23,984 nt of DNA from Phialocephala subalpina. Lineage: Eukaryota; Ascomycota; Leotiomycetes; Helotiales; Mollisiaceae. The notes under the pieces were generated by a model. The model did not search any database. It was given only the letters and a program-made list of their open reading frames with translations, and was not told the origin of the DNA. The first letter of the stretch is position 1. Each line of letters begins with the position of its first letter. The DNA lies in assembly GCA_900073065.1 (NCBI GenBank), contig FJOG01000046.1, forward strand, positions 226,964 through 250,947, read 5' to 3'. Positions 9,927-20,600 of this stretch are shown in pieces. The translations under genes and the position numbers were made by a program.

Positions 9927-10285
9927 GTTGGCCCAAATTACGTCATTTGCATGAAAAATGGAAAGACTGAAAAAAAATAGGGGTATTATTCCCGAGAATT
10001 ATACATTAATTATGCTTTAATTATGTAAGTTATTAACTAATTTCTCTTCGTCAGTAAGAGAGGTGCGACCTAATCGGGTTAAGCTTGAAAATATGCTGAA
10101 TGAAACGTAGTTAAGTAATTACGCTTATTTCCAATACTTCATATAATATAGTATTATTTCATGTAATGTGGCATTATTTCAAAAGATTTGCCATCCCTAC
10201 ACTATTTTCTTTTGCACGATATCAGCCGAAGCGGGAAATTCCCCGCACTATTAACCTTACTAGACGAATTCAAACGTTGTCGCAG
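9927..10285. other. intergenic, moderately AT-rich
   Basis: Non-coding, moderately AT-rich upstream region between the MITE and the promoter elements of the HAD gene. Short direct repeats (gtattatttcatgtaatgtggcattatttc-like, around 10150-10180) are the only structure seen. Confidence 0.45.
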
Positions 10286-10477
10286 CCGCGCACCTCATTC
10301 GGTATAGCTTTCTTCCCCAGCTCCCTCTAAATGATTAAGGTGATCCCCTCAGAAACTCTACGGTACGAGTACGAGGACTCCGATACTATAGGATATAATA
10401 CGTTTCCGCGTACCTCATTCGACACAGCAGGGCGCTAAATCCACACACCTGTTTTCGCACCCGCGCACCTTATTCGC
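10286..10477 (+). promoter_or_regulatory. three copies of the shared cluster promoter element
   Basis: Copies start at 10286 (CCGCGCACCTCATTCGG, identical to the best copy upstream of the permease), 10406 (CCGCGTACCTCATTCGA followed by CACAG) and 10461 (CCGCGCACCTTATTCGC followed by CACAG). They end 314, 194 and 139 bp before the HAD ATG. The first is preceded by gttgtcgca, as is the copy at 5011. The CACAG-tailed subtype is the gene-proximal form here and in front of the PLP enzyme. No flanking homology beyond a few bases is obvious, which favours a conserved binding site over a duplicated segment. Confidence 0.65.
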
Positions 10478-10615
10478 CACAGTGCCTCTGAAGAAGGCAA
10501 AGACCAAGACAGACATATAAAGATACAACATTGTCATCCGTATCATTAAACGCATTGGGCACGTTACTCCGTCGACAGACAACCACCCCTTGACTAAGTG
10601 CTCGACGACATCATT

Positions 10616-11341
10616 ATGGCACCGCAGAGCAAGATAAAAGCAGTTTTCTTTGATTTCATGGGTACATGTGTCGACTGGCACAGCTCTGCTGTTCAAGCCA
10701 TGCCGTCAGCAGTTCCCCAAAACGAGGCATCTCAGATTGCAATCGACTGGCATCAACAATACTTCTACGAGAACAGCCAACTCTCCACCAAAGGACTGCC
10801 GCCAGAAGACATTGACATAACACTTGCGCGTGCCCTCAGCGTTGTACTTGACCGCAATCCAGAACAAAAGGCTCATTTTGATGACGCTGCCAAGAGAAAC
10901 ATGGTCGAAAAATGGCACTCACAGGCTGCATGGCCAGATGTCCAACAAGCAATACGAAGCCTCCGCGAAGATCTTGGCCTTGATGTACTGGTGCACGGCA
11001 ACGGCACTCCACGGATGCAGATGGATCTTTGTCGCTCTTCGGGATTGAATTTTAGCATGTTGTTTTCAAGTCTGTTACTGGGTTTCTACAAGCCTGATCC
11101 AAAATCCTACAAAAGGGGATTGGAACTGGTCCAACTTGGTCCGGACGAGGTGGTTATGGTTGCGGCACATGCGTATGATTTGAGAGGGGCACAGAAGTGT
11201 GGGTTGAGGACCGCCTACATCCATCGATGGTCGGACGACACAGATGAGGACATGGAAAAGGTCAAGACGGAGTTTGACGTGTTCTTGGAGAATATGGAGG
11301 AACTTCCTGCAACAATAAAGAAGATGAATGAAGTTGCATAG
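10616..11341 (+). CDS. HAD-superfamily hydrolase, haloacid dehalogenase type II-like
   Basis: Single-exon gene, 241 aa, a normal length for the class; the first ATG is used. Motif I is VFFDFMGTCVDW with nucleophile Asp13. The +2 residue is not Asp, unlike HAD phosphatases and like dehalogenases. Motif II is HGNGT (128-131 GNGT), motif III is KPDPKSY (Lys159, Tyr165) and motif IV is AAHAYDLRGA (Asp188) followed by GLRTAYIHR. Compared with bacterial L-2-haloacid dehalogenase, the expected catalytic Arg in a W-R-Q context is His46 (DWHQQ). The SNG serine is Gly, and the S-x-N before the motif IV Asp is A-A-H. Hydrolysis of 2-haloacids is therefore not assured; a different small-acid substrate is possible. 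Cytosolic by lack of a signal. Carries the cluster promoter elements. Confidence 0.85.
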   Translation: MAPQSKIKAVFFDFMGTCVDWHSSAVQAMPSAVPQNEASQIAIDWHQQYFYENSQLSTKGLPPEDIDITLARALSVVLDRNPEQKAHFDDAAKRNMVEKWHSQAAWPDVQQAIRSLREDLGLDVLVHGNGTPRMQMDLCRSSGLNFSMLFSSLLLGFYKPDPKSYKRGLELVQLGPDEVVMVAAHAYDLRGAQKCGLRTAYIHRWSDDTDEDMEKVKTEFDVFLENMEELPATIKKMNEVA

Positions 11342-11990
11342 AGTCGTCTTGTATTGTATTGTATTCATTGAAAGTCTGCTGTTGTTCTGTCGAACCACGC
11401 AATAACTTCTGCCGCCAACCCCGTGCCTACGTCCTCTCGACACTACTCTAGTATTGCGTTCCGGAACGCGCCCCGTTCCGCAATAATATCCATCACTAAA
11501 GACTATATTCCCCGGCCTCTCAGTCACCCGGAGCACGCTACATGAGGGAATGGTGATGTGCGACGACGAGGCTAGATTGCGAAAGGGTCAGGACGCGACT
11601 AAGCTCGTAATTCGGCCAATGCGAGGCACACCTGTGATAGGGGTCGAGATCACAGCTACTCGGGAGCAGCGAAGCTGCCCGGCACCTCCCGGGCGTCCTC
11701 CTCTCCACATTTGCGGTGTGGCCGATCAGGGGAGCCTGGTTGGAAGGCGCGCAGGATTCTAGGCAGAAGGGCCCAATGCGCTTGAAAAGGTCGCGCCAGA
11801 GGGTCGTCAGGGCGGTTGGAAAGGAAAGGAGGAGAGAAAGGAGCGAGCGATGGAGGACACGACGTTCAAAGTGGCGGCGGGCCCCGTGCCCGCGCCTTGC
11901 CCTGATGCGGGGGTCACGGTTTCCGCATGCGGGCTCGCCGTCTGGTCGTTTACTCTTATATTATTGGTAAGCTAAACGAGGACTAGATTA
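11342..11990. other. intergenic with GC-rich patch bordering AT block
   Basis: The HAD 3' flank has gtattgtattgtatt. A 14-bp perfect palindrome GCGTTCCGGAACGC lies at 11456-11469, within a larger imperfect inverted repeat with outer arms tattgcg/cgcaata. From about 11640 to 11950 the sequence is markedly GC-rich, with open frames lacking any recognisable protein features, and then collapses into AT-rich DNA. It could be the undegraded end of a repeat. No gene can be supported. Confidence 0.5.
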
Positions 11991-12960
11991 TCCCAATTTG
12001 TAAGTACGAAGAGAACCCGATTTTATTACCGATTATACTTTCCCCAAGCTTTTTTTATTAAAATTATAAAAAGAAATATAATATAAAATAATTAATTAAT
12101 ATATTTCTTAAATAATTTGATAATAATTTTATATTTATTTTTAATTATTTATAATAATAATATTCAATTAAATTTCTTATTCTTTAAATTTAAATTAATT
12201 ATCTCGAATTATAATTTGATAATATTTTCGTATTTTTTTTAATAATAAATAATAATAATATTCGATTTTAATTATATTAATTATTTAATTTAAATAAATA
12301 TATTTTTCTAAGTATTTTTATATAAATATTTTTTGCTTTTAAAAACTTTTTATTTGTGTTTTTATATTTTCTTAAATTATTTAATATTATTATATTATTT
12401 TATAATTTAATTATTTTATTTAAATATTTTTTATTTTTTATTTTTGAATATTTTAATATTTAATTATATATTTTTATCAAAATCTTATATTTTTTTAATT
12501 TTATAATTTTCTTAAGAATATTTCCTAGTTTTAAATAAATAAGAAATCCCGCGAAAATTATATTATTAATTAAAAGGTTTTTAATTATTTAAAATTATTA
12601 TAATTCTTATATAATCTAATAATTATAAACTTTGAAATTTTATATAAAAAGCAAATAATATTACGCTTTTAAATAAGTTTCGCTAATTTTTAAAGAGTTT
12701 ATTTTATTTTATTATTTAAATTCTAAATTACTTTTTTAAATATAATATTTATATTTTATTTATTATTCCTTTTTATTAAGAATATTTAACTAAGAATACT
12801 ATTCTTATTTTTAATTACTACTTTTTGATTAGAAGTCTCCACGGATATATTTTTACTAAGAATGAATTTAATAAATTACTAGAATAATTCTTTCTAAGAA
12901 ATCTTATAATCGAGATATAATTCAATTTATTCGGGATTATTAAAGTTTATATCAAGTAAA
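11991..12960. repeat. AT-rich RIP-degraded block
   Basis: Near-pure A/T (3 G or C among 12061-12120), with remaining C often in cg context. No reading frame or terminal repeat is recognisable. Same character as 1-1340. Confidence 0.75.
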
Positions 12961-13894
12961 GTATATACTTTATCGCGAGTATTAGTAGCTTGGCGGGTAT
13001 AGAATATGTTTATTAACTCGGCTAAAGACCGTATCTCTAGGGAGAACCTCTCTGGCAAATTTGCTGTATATTTAGATCGGAGATTAGCGCGCTCTATTAG
13101 GTACTATGCTTTCCGAATACGCTGTTATACGGCGATCAACTTGTGTGAGGCAGACTTGAGGTGGCACCCAGACGAGGGATTTAAGCATGATACTGCATGA
13201 ATCTCACGACGGCCAGTAGGCACAGAAGACACCCAGCAAGCCTCCGGTCAATGTACTGCTACCGCTCTGCCTAGTCTCGCTTGCGTCAGGAAGATGGTTC
13301 CCAAGGTTCTGTGCTTATGCAATTTCACATTCGTATGGATCTCACGATGAGGCACACTAGTTGTCGTACCTCTCACATAATACAAGTGCGGAGTCGCGCT
13401 AATGTTGCCTTGTGTGAATGGTGGAATTGACGGACTTTATGATTCGCACTGCTGTCTTTTTTGCACCTCTTTTGATAGCCATATAGAATAATTTTTGTCG
13501 CTTGCTACAGTGGGCCAGCTACGTGTATATTTGAGCGTGAGTTCTTGGAATAGCGAAGTTGAATAAGTGTTTAGCAAATTGAAATTATGTACTAGAATAC
13601 GAAGGTGTTAAATTGTGAGGCTAAAATATTTGTCACGTGTGACTTAATTAGCGGAGATCTAAATCGGCTCTGGCAGGGACCTTTGATAAGTGTGATAGGG
13701 GAGCGAGAACGGCCACCTTCACGAAATCTTGATAGGCTCGAAGTGGTGGCTATGCTGCAGGCAACAGGATTTGCAAAATTCTATATATCGTCAATATAGA
13801 AACTGTAACCGATTTGCGAGGGGCCCGAAGAGGATCCCCCTGAGCATAATCCAGCTGAATTATCAACGTGCTCAGGACTCAGAGCTCGGCTCAG
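12961..13894. other. intergenic transition region
   Basis: Base composition returns to normal. Two short open frames (about 64 codons each, near 13006 and 13605) have no features of real proteins. A segment beginning atctcacga occurs at 13200 and again near 13338 (each followed within about 10 bp by ggc and cac), possibly a weak duplication. No tRNA or other RNA gene was recognised. Confidence 0.45.
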
Positions 13895-13975
13895 GTTAGA
13901 GCAACGACTGCTCAGGTCCAAACACGGACATAGACTTTGGTGGGCTCAATTGTCGTCTGAGATTATAATGGTAAT
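13895..13975 (+). repeat. dispersed repeat, less mutated copy B
   Basis: Begins gttagagcaacgactgctca and ends at the stretch gtcgtctgagattataatgg. Partner of 1341-1422, and the less RIP-altered of the pair. The inverted arm present after copy A is absent here; sequence after 13975 is unrelated. Confidence 0.65.
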
Positions 13976-14355
13976 AAGTGTCGCATGCCTGGTCGAATCA
14001 CCTCGCAAAGTTCATGGCTCATCTTAGCCTACATGACGATCTTCCAATCGGCAAGTTTCCCCACGGCATGTGCTGCTGAGCCGCTCTCAAAACCTTGAAG
14101 ATCTTCAACCCTCCACCCTCACCCCACCAACCACAAAATCAATAACCTTATCTCGAGTTCGATCAACTTCACTTGATCAAGGATAGTTCACCTGTCAGTG
14201 AGATTTTAAATGGTGCAAGGACATGAGCTAAATATTCTATCTCTCTTTTCTATTTCCTCTCCTCGATTTCCCTGAAAACGCTTGTGCCTTGGACAAATAA
14301 ATATTCCCGTACATCAAATACTTACCCCGCATCCTTCCCCCCCGTCACACAAAGA

Positions 14356-15195
14356 ATGGCCACACCCGCAGCCACCACGCCACCAAAACAACACCCCGGC
14401 GAGCGCCTCGCAAATTTCTTCGATAACTTCTTCAAGACTATCACGGCAATCGCAACCTTCGGCTCCTCACTGACCTTTTCCAAGGTGGTTTCGGCGCCGG
14501 TGACACCATGGGTCGACCACGGCATCCCCGCCAACACAATACAAACCTACCTCTCGATCTCCTGGCTCCTCTTCCTGCTGGATCTTGGACTAGTATCTTT
14601 TTTCGCTGCAGGACTTTCGCTCTGGCGTCCTAGTGCTATTTCTTGGTTCGGTACGGAGGATAGTAGGAAGAGGAGGGTGGTGATGTGGTATGCGACCGGT
14701 GTTAGTGTTGTGCTTTTTGGGTTGTTGGTCACGGCGTTTGTGTTCTTGGGATTGGTGGTTGCGGCATATACTGGGCCAGTAGGATGGACTGCTGTTGCTT
14801 TCACCGGCGTTGCTGGCGTTGCGGGGTTTGGGATTATTGTTTGGCAGAGTCCGGTTGGGAGTAAGAGTATTGAGGGTCCACCGAATGAGGATTTATTTGG
14901 GAAGGGCTCGGAGAGTGAGAAGGGAGTACATGGGCATTCGACGGACGAGAAGACGTATCCGGGAAGAAGCACGGATGAGGAGAGGTATGGGAATGCATTT
15001 GGTGGTGGGGATGGGTATGGTTATGAGAAGGGTGGGATGGGAGTGAAGGATCGGTATCTTGATGATAGAATCGGTAGGAGGAACACGATTGAGAGACCGC
15101 CGAGATTTGCGGATACGCCTGGGTACACGACCGATCTTCGAAGGATGAGACAGATTAGAGCCTCGGACAAGTACGCTCACGATGGGAGACAATGA
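14356..15195 (+). CDS. multi-pass membrane protein, function unknown
   Basis: Single-exon gene, 279 aa from the first ATG in frame. A Pro/Thr-rich N-terminus precedes a helix with FFDNFFKTITAIATFGSSL (about 21-39). Three clear membrane segments follow: about 66-89 (YLSISWLLFLLDLGLVSFFAAGL region), 108-137 (VVMWYATGVSVVLFGLLVTA region) and 143-163 (GWTAVAFTGVAGVAGFGIIV). A hydrophilic C-terminal tail of about 115 residues is rich in Gly, Glu, Arg and Tyr with a repeated STDE motif (HSTDEKTYPGRSTDEERYG). The layout resembles a class of uncharacterised small fungal membrane proteins. The upstream region has CT-rich tracts (about 14235-14275), common near ascomycete transcription starts. It is convergent with the next gene, 51 bp between stops. 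Confidence 0.75.
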   Translation: MATPAATTPPKQHPGERLANFFDNFFKTITAIATFGSSLTFSKVVSAPVTPWVDHGIPANTIQTYLSISWLLFLLDLGLVSFFAAGLSLWRPSAISWFGTEDSRKRRVVMWYATGVSVVLFGLLVTAFVFLGLVVAAYTGPVGWTAVAFTGVAGVAGFGIIVWQSPVGSKSIEGPPNEDLFGKGSESEKGVHGHSTDEKTYPGRSTDEERYGNAFGGGDGYGYEKGGMGVKDRYLDDRIGRRNTIERPPRFADTPGYTTDLRRMRQIRASDKYAHDGRQ

Positions 15196-15246
15196 TCGCA
15201 TTGATTGTCGACCGGTTATGCTGGCATCTAGCACAATGAGATGGAC

Positions 15247-16645
15247 TCAGGTGTTCTTGAGCAACCTACTCCGTAATGCTGGGAAGTCCGGACTAGCTTC
15301 AATTAGCGGCAGGCCCGCTTCTTTCGACCACTCTTCCAGAACCATGGCAAAATCAACCTTCTCGTATAACTTCTCTGCTTCAACCCTGCTTTCTTCATCC
15401 ATTTTTTTTACCTGCCAGAATCTCCCCTCCTTCCGGATCCTTTTGACTGCTCCAGCAACCAAGATCTCTCTTTGTTTCTTTCGCTCCTCAAATCGCTTGA
15501 CAGCTAATTGGTGCCACCACATGTCTTCCAAATGCTCGAGAAAGTTCAAAAATCTGACAAACTCGGGTGCAAATGACAGAATTGTGATAGACCAGCACAC
15601 GAAATATACGCCACTCAAGAACTGAGAAACAAAGGAGCTCTCAAGGCCAAAGCATATCGACTTTAAAATGGAAAGCAGGATGATAATCGAAATAGCTGCT
15701 ACGACCTTGTAGACGGTTTTGCTCAAGTGGGAAGTACAGATCGTTTAATGCTTTGGTGTTAACGGTTGAATCGCCTTGGTGGATGAGATTAAAGGACAAC
15801 CAGGCAAATATTTGGCAGTTTTGATTCAAGACGTTGTATTTCTGTTGATGAAACGTTTTCCAGATGCCTCTCGCTATCTTTGGTCAACTATGCTCGGCTG
15901 AGACATGTTTTGGCAACCAACCAATGTTCTCGCGTGTTCGAGGACCGTGCGGTGTTTGACCAAGGCAGGTCATTTGCACAGTATATCCTGCTCGCCAATC
16001 CTCAAGCGAAGTGAAGTACTTCACCCTCAATTCATGACCGCCTGTTTCGTGATCCCTTCGGACTTCGTAGACGACATTCCCAACGAGTATGGCCCAATGT
16101 TGTAAAGACTTGAAGTTTGGGAATTCTCCTGCGCCTGGTTCAGACGCGATGGAAAGTCCAGAGCTTTGTGAAAAGGCTCGGGGGACCACCAAAAGATAAA
16201 TCTTCGAATCGATTGTTCTAAAGCCCTCCAGTGTCGTCTTTTGCCATGTCAGGTTTCTGTGCAAAGTATCTTTTGAAATATTGCTTGGCCGTTCTGGTGA
16301 AGTTGGATTTGTTCGCAGAGCAAAACTAAAGATTTACCTCGAAATATGATGTACGCAGTCCATAGGCAAGGCACGAGCGCAAGAAAGGCACTAAACAATA
16401 CCAATACCACAGCGACCAGTAGCCCGAATAGAAAGAGTACCCAGAATAGGTCTGGAGAGGGTTGCGTTCAAGTCGTCATTGTCGAAGCGTGAATCTTGCG
16501 CGATGGATACTTGATACCGTGCTTGTCTCTTAAGGCTCGAGCACATTGCGAGCATGAGAAACTGCGAGACTTTCACTGCTAAAAGGTGAGCTGTATGGCT
16601 GCGACGTGAAGGAGATACACAAAACTTATGGCAAAAGCCACTCAT
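15247..16645 (-). CDS. predicted LRAT/NlpC-P60-like membrane protein (permuted papain fold)
   Basis: Multi-exon gene reconstructed by hand. A membrane-spanning exon (LFWVLFLFGLLVAVVLVLFS, ending 16338) joins across a 68-nt intron (16337-16270, gtaaat...caaaag) to DTLHRNLTWQK. The domain LQHWAILVGNVVYEVRRD follows (His codon 16099-16097). A 48-nt intron (15921-15874) removes an in-frame TGA and joins TRENI to ARGIWKTF, then KYNVLNQNCQIFAWLSFNLI (Cys codon 15817-15815). The last exon, in another frame, has a further membrane helix (VVAAISIIILLSILKSICF) and a Lys/Glu-rich tail ending at 15247. The H-W-A-x-x-V-G...Y-E and N-C-Q-x-F-A pair are the His and Cys motifs of LRAT/NlpC-type permuted papain-like enzymes (acyltransferases, hydrolases or peptidases). 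Unresolved: the first exon (an ATG at 16645 is possible but its splice is speculative) and the last intron (a 58-nt or 76-nt choice near 15710-15790). Confidence 0.6.
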
Positions 16646-16910
16646 GGCTGCGGCAAGGCCGAGAGCCGAAAAGGGAGCAGAAAAAGCAAATTTCTTCCAA
16701 AAGCACGAGTCATCGAAAGTTTTCCATCAATGGCAATAAATCAATGCCAAACGTTGAGGTGGCACAGTCACAATCGGGGGGGGGCAGGAATCGGGGCTGC
16801 TCGACCAACCGCTTCCTATCCCGATCTAGCGGGTGAGCGTCGCCGCCCTGAGCTCGCGCGAGCCGGCTAAGTCGTAGGTAGCGCCTAAGTAAGGCCGGGG
16901 TAATCCTTTA
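16646..16910. other. intergenic with G-run and GC-rich patch
   Basis: 5' flank of the LRAT-like gene. Contains a run of at least eight G around 16777 and a GC-rich stretch (about 16790-16880) before an abrupt change to AT-rich DNA. No gene supported. Confidence 0.45.
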
Positions 16911-17450
16911 CCTGTAATTTACCCTTTATTTAATATGATACGATAAATTCGCATTTAATTACTTTTTAATATCAATATTCTTTTATTCTTATAATAATTT
17001 ATTATATAATAATTAAATATAATAAATTATATAATTTTTTTTTAATTATATTATAATTTAATAATAAAACTTTAAATTAAAAAAATTATATTTAAATATT
17101 TAAATATATAATTTAATTTTTTTATATTTTTATTTTTAAAATATAAATAAATTATAAAAAATTTATTTATTTTTTAATTTCGAAAAAAAAGAAATCTTTT
17201 CGCTTTAATTAATTTAATAAATTATTTTATAAATTATTTTTTTATTTTTTTATTTCGATATATTTGAATAAATTTTTAATATTTATAATAAGTATAAATT
17301 ATTTTCTTATATATAATTCGAATAATAAATATTTTTTATTTTTAATTATATATTATTAATATAATCCTTTTAGAGATATATATTATATAAGTAATAATTT
17401 TAAAATATTATTTACGTTTTGATCGCGAATTTGTAATTAACGTGTATAAT
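16911..17450. repeat. AT-rich RIP-degraded block
   Basis: Third AT block, about 0.5 kb, with the same near-total loss of C and G outside cg contexts. No frame or element end recognised. It ends about 150 bp before the stop codon of the NACHT gene. Confidence 0.75.
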
Positions 17451-17609
17451 ATATAGAGTAAATACTTCTGAGTCTGATATCTCGTGGATTATCCTGCTCG
17501 TAGAATTCGCAGCAGTATTTCTAGTCTTGTGCCTATTATACCCTTCATCTTATCTTGATTTCATAGATCTCGCGACCGGGCAACACAATTCCACCCCTTG
17601 ATCGTGAGC

Positions 17610-20600
17610 TCATCTTTCCACCCAACGGAAACCGCCGGGCGGTCTACTTCCATGATAGCTACCAGAATCTGTCGTTGGCTTCCTCCTTTTATGGTTATAG
17701 CTGAATTTATCATCGTGTCTCGGGACTAGAGAAAAATTCTTAGTTTGTGAGCTGCGGGAACAGATTCGGAAGTAAAACATATCATATTCATAGTTCCTCT
17801 TGTGATTTCTAGGCCTCTTCAATGAATTGCCCTTTTGAAGGATCATCGTTCTTACTTCATCTACCAGATGAGGCTGTAAGTGTGCAAATGCTTGTTCAAT
17901 TAATTCCAGCGCTGAAACTCTTGGATTTAGCAGGATTCCTCTGTCGTCGGTTGCGTTTCGGAAGGATCTTTTGACAAAAGCAGATGGGTCTGCCCCGTGC
18001 ATCAGGAACAACTTGCAAGCTTCGAGCCATGACTGTTCTAGATAGACATCATCCATGTCGTTGTTCGATATTGACAAGATAGGGGACAGGGCCCTACGCC
18101 ACGGAGTGGACCCTTGGTATATCTCGTTCGGACTGAGACTTCCTCGTAATAGTATAGCGAGCATCGGGAGGTAGACAAAAGTCATTTTATTCTTCTGGTA
18201 TGTTGGAAGACAGCCAGTGGCATAGAGCAACAGCGGCCTGATAGTCTGCTTGCTGACTTCTTGAATACGATGCTTCAGCTTAGATTTGGCATACAGAGCA
18301 AGTCCATTCGAGATTGCAAATGTTAGGAATGATTCTGGGCAGTTTTGACAAGGTTGCTGGACTGTGTGCATTGCTGCAGACCAGTGAACCTTTCGCTCAT
18401 GATGATTGGAGTCGTCGTCGAATTCCACCAGCTCATGGCAGGTGTGATCTAATTCATCTAGGAGAGCTGTTTGGGAGTCTCCTATGCTGTTCTCAGCCAT
18501 CAAAGCATGGGCCACTGCTAGATCAATGATCTTCCACTGGTTATCTGTCCAGTTTTGTACATGTGGGGAATTTTTGATATTCTTCAACCGAAGGATATCA
18601 GAACGCAGCAGTGACAGATTAGCATCAAATTTTGTGGACTTCGTGCTGTTCAAGAGAGTGCTCCATACTTCTGCTTTCTCCAGGAATTCCCTGACTGTTA
18701 AATGTAGATACTGGACAACTAGGAACGATGAATAGTTAGTTAGCTTTCCGACAAGGGTGACATAAACAGAAAACTAGGAGTTTTACCAGGTTCCTGAGAG
18801 CCACTCGTGCGGATCTCGAGAAGTCCAGCACAGCGAGTCTTCAAACGGGTATTCATTGCATCAATTCTTTCCTTCTTTTCTCTAGTGTCAACGGGGCCAA
18901 CGGGTGCTTTCAGAGCGAGTTCCGTGTCTAGATCGTCGGCCCAAGATAAAGCTAGCGCTGATATGGGAGACTCTGCTTGGTACACAATTTGGAATAGCCT
19001 TGATGCTTGCTCGATGTAGAACTTTGGTTGGATGCTAGCGAGCATTAGACTATACAAGTCATCGAGCTCGGGAGGAAGTTCGCGTAGTCTCTTCTGTAGG
19101 TCGAGAACGCTGTCTGAATTCGACAGTCCTTGCAACAATGACCTCACGGCTAGTGTAACCCAAAGGAAGACGCCAGAAGACATTTCTAAGACTTCAGTGA
19201 CCAATTGCCCTAGAAAGATAGGATCTTGGCGAGAAAGTTGTAGAATTCTCCTGTGGGCGCAGAGCTTGTCATAGGCGTAGAGTTTGATATCATCTCTCGT
19301 CAGGCCCTGCAATCGGAGCTTGGGGAATTTCTCGAATTCCTGCTCAAATATAAGCAACGGTCTGCTAGACACGCATAATTTTGTGTGTGGAAATGATGCA
19401 ACATGCTTGAAGAGAGTGACTATCTCGGCGTGATCTCCATCAAACTCGTCTAGCCCATCAACGAAAAGGCAGAGTTTGAACGTCTGGCTTGTTTCCTGAA
19501 TGAGTCTCCCTAAGCATTCCTTCAGCTCTGTGAGAGTCCATGGATACCAAGAGTCCCGGAAGCCGGAGAGAAAGCTGCCGACTCTTTTACCCGCAGCTAT
19601 GTCCTGCATATGCTTTTCTTGCATGCGTGCAAGCCGTTCCCACACTTCGGGCAATGCACACCGGATGATATCAGTTGGTTCTGTCGAAGTGCTGAATATC
19701 TGTGTGACGATTTGGTGTAGCAGTGACCGAATGAGGCCGGCTTGAGACTTTTGCATTAGGGTCCCAGTGTACCAGAAGAAGAAATGTGCACACAAAAGTG
19801 TACGTTGGCCAGACCACATTGCTAGAGATCTTTGAACTTCGTGATGCGATATCAGATATTTCATGAGTGTCGATTTACCGGATGCTGCTTTTCCGTTGAA
19901 CCAGTAAATGCCGCGTCCGCTCTGAAGCCATTGACCGTACGGATCCCATGGCTGGTCTTGCTTTCGTGGGTCTTCCAAGATCCAAGAGAATGTCTGATTA
20001 TGGGTCTCAGCCACCGCGTCACGACGAGAGTCCATCCTCGGGAATGAAAAGCTTTTTAGTATTAAATCCTTAACTCCTTCACCATCCAGTTCCAAAAGCC
20101 GCTCCGCTTCTTTGTAATGGCGCTCTTGTGCTCTGTTCCGGGGCCCAGTGAGCCTCGATGGGTTATTTGGTGAAGTCGTGCTTGCTTTTCCTTTAGAAAC
20201 GCTAGCGCCTAGGTCGTTTATGGATTCTTCTCTTAGATTTATTGTTCTAGGCAGTACATCGATATATCCTGGGTCTTTATTTGTCTGCAGTGATTGCCAA
20301 AGGCTTTTTGCTGACTGATCGAGCTGCTCGAATTGACGAGATTGCTGAATTGCGAGGGTGTCTACCTTATCTCTGCATGAGAGTAACCTCAAGTCAGCAG
20401 GGTGCTAGTTCCGCAATTGTTTGAAGCATGAATTAATATAGTGAGGAGACGGGCTAGGGGCAGGCTAAGACAAGGTGTAGTGTATACAAAAGGCGAACAC
20501 ATACCTCAGCATGACCAGGATATGGATATGCAATTCATCCTTCACCAACGTCAATCTCTGGGACAAGTTGTCAATGTCTTTCTGTGAGGAGACACTCTTG

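Noticed and set aside
11550..11970. Open frames in the GC-rich patch after the HAD gene
   Set aside because: Composition-driven, Arg-rich, with no domain or intron signals.
16606..16870. Plus-strand open frames of 76-80 codons
   Set aside because: No recognisable domain; they overlap the 5' flank of the LRAT-like gene and a G-run.
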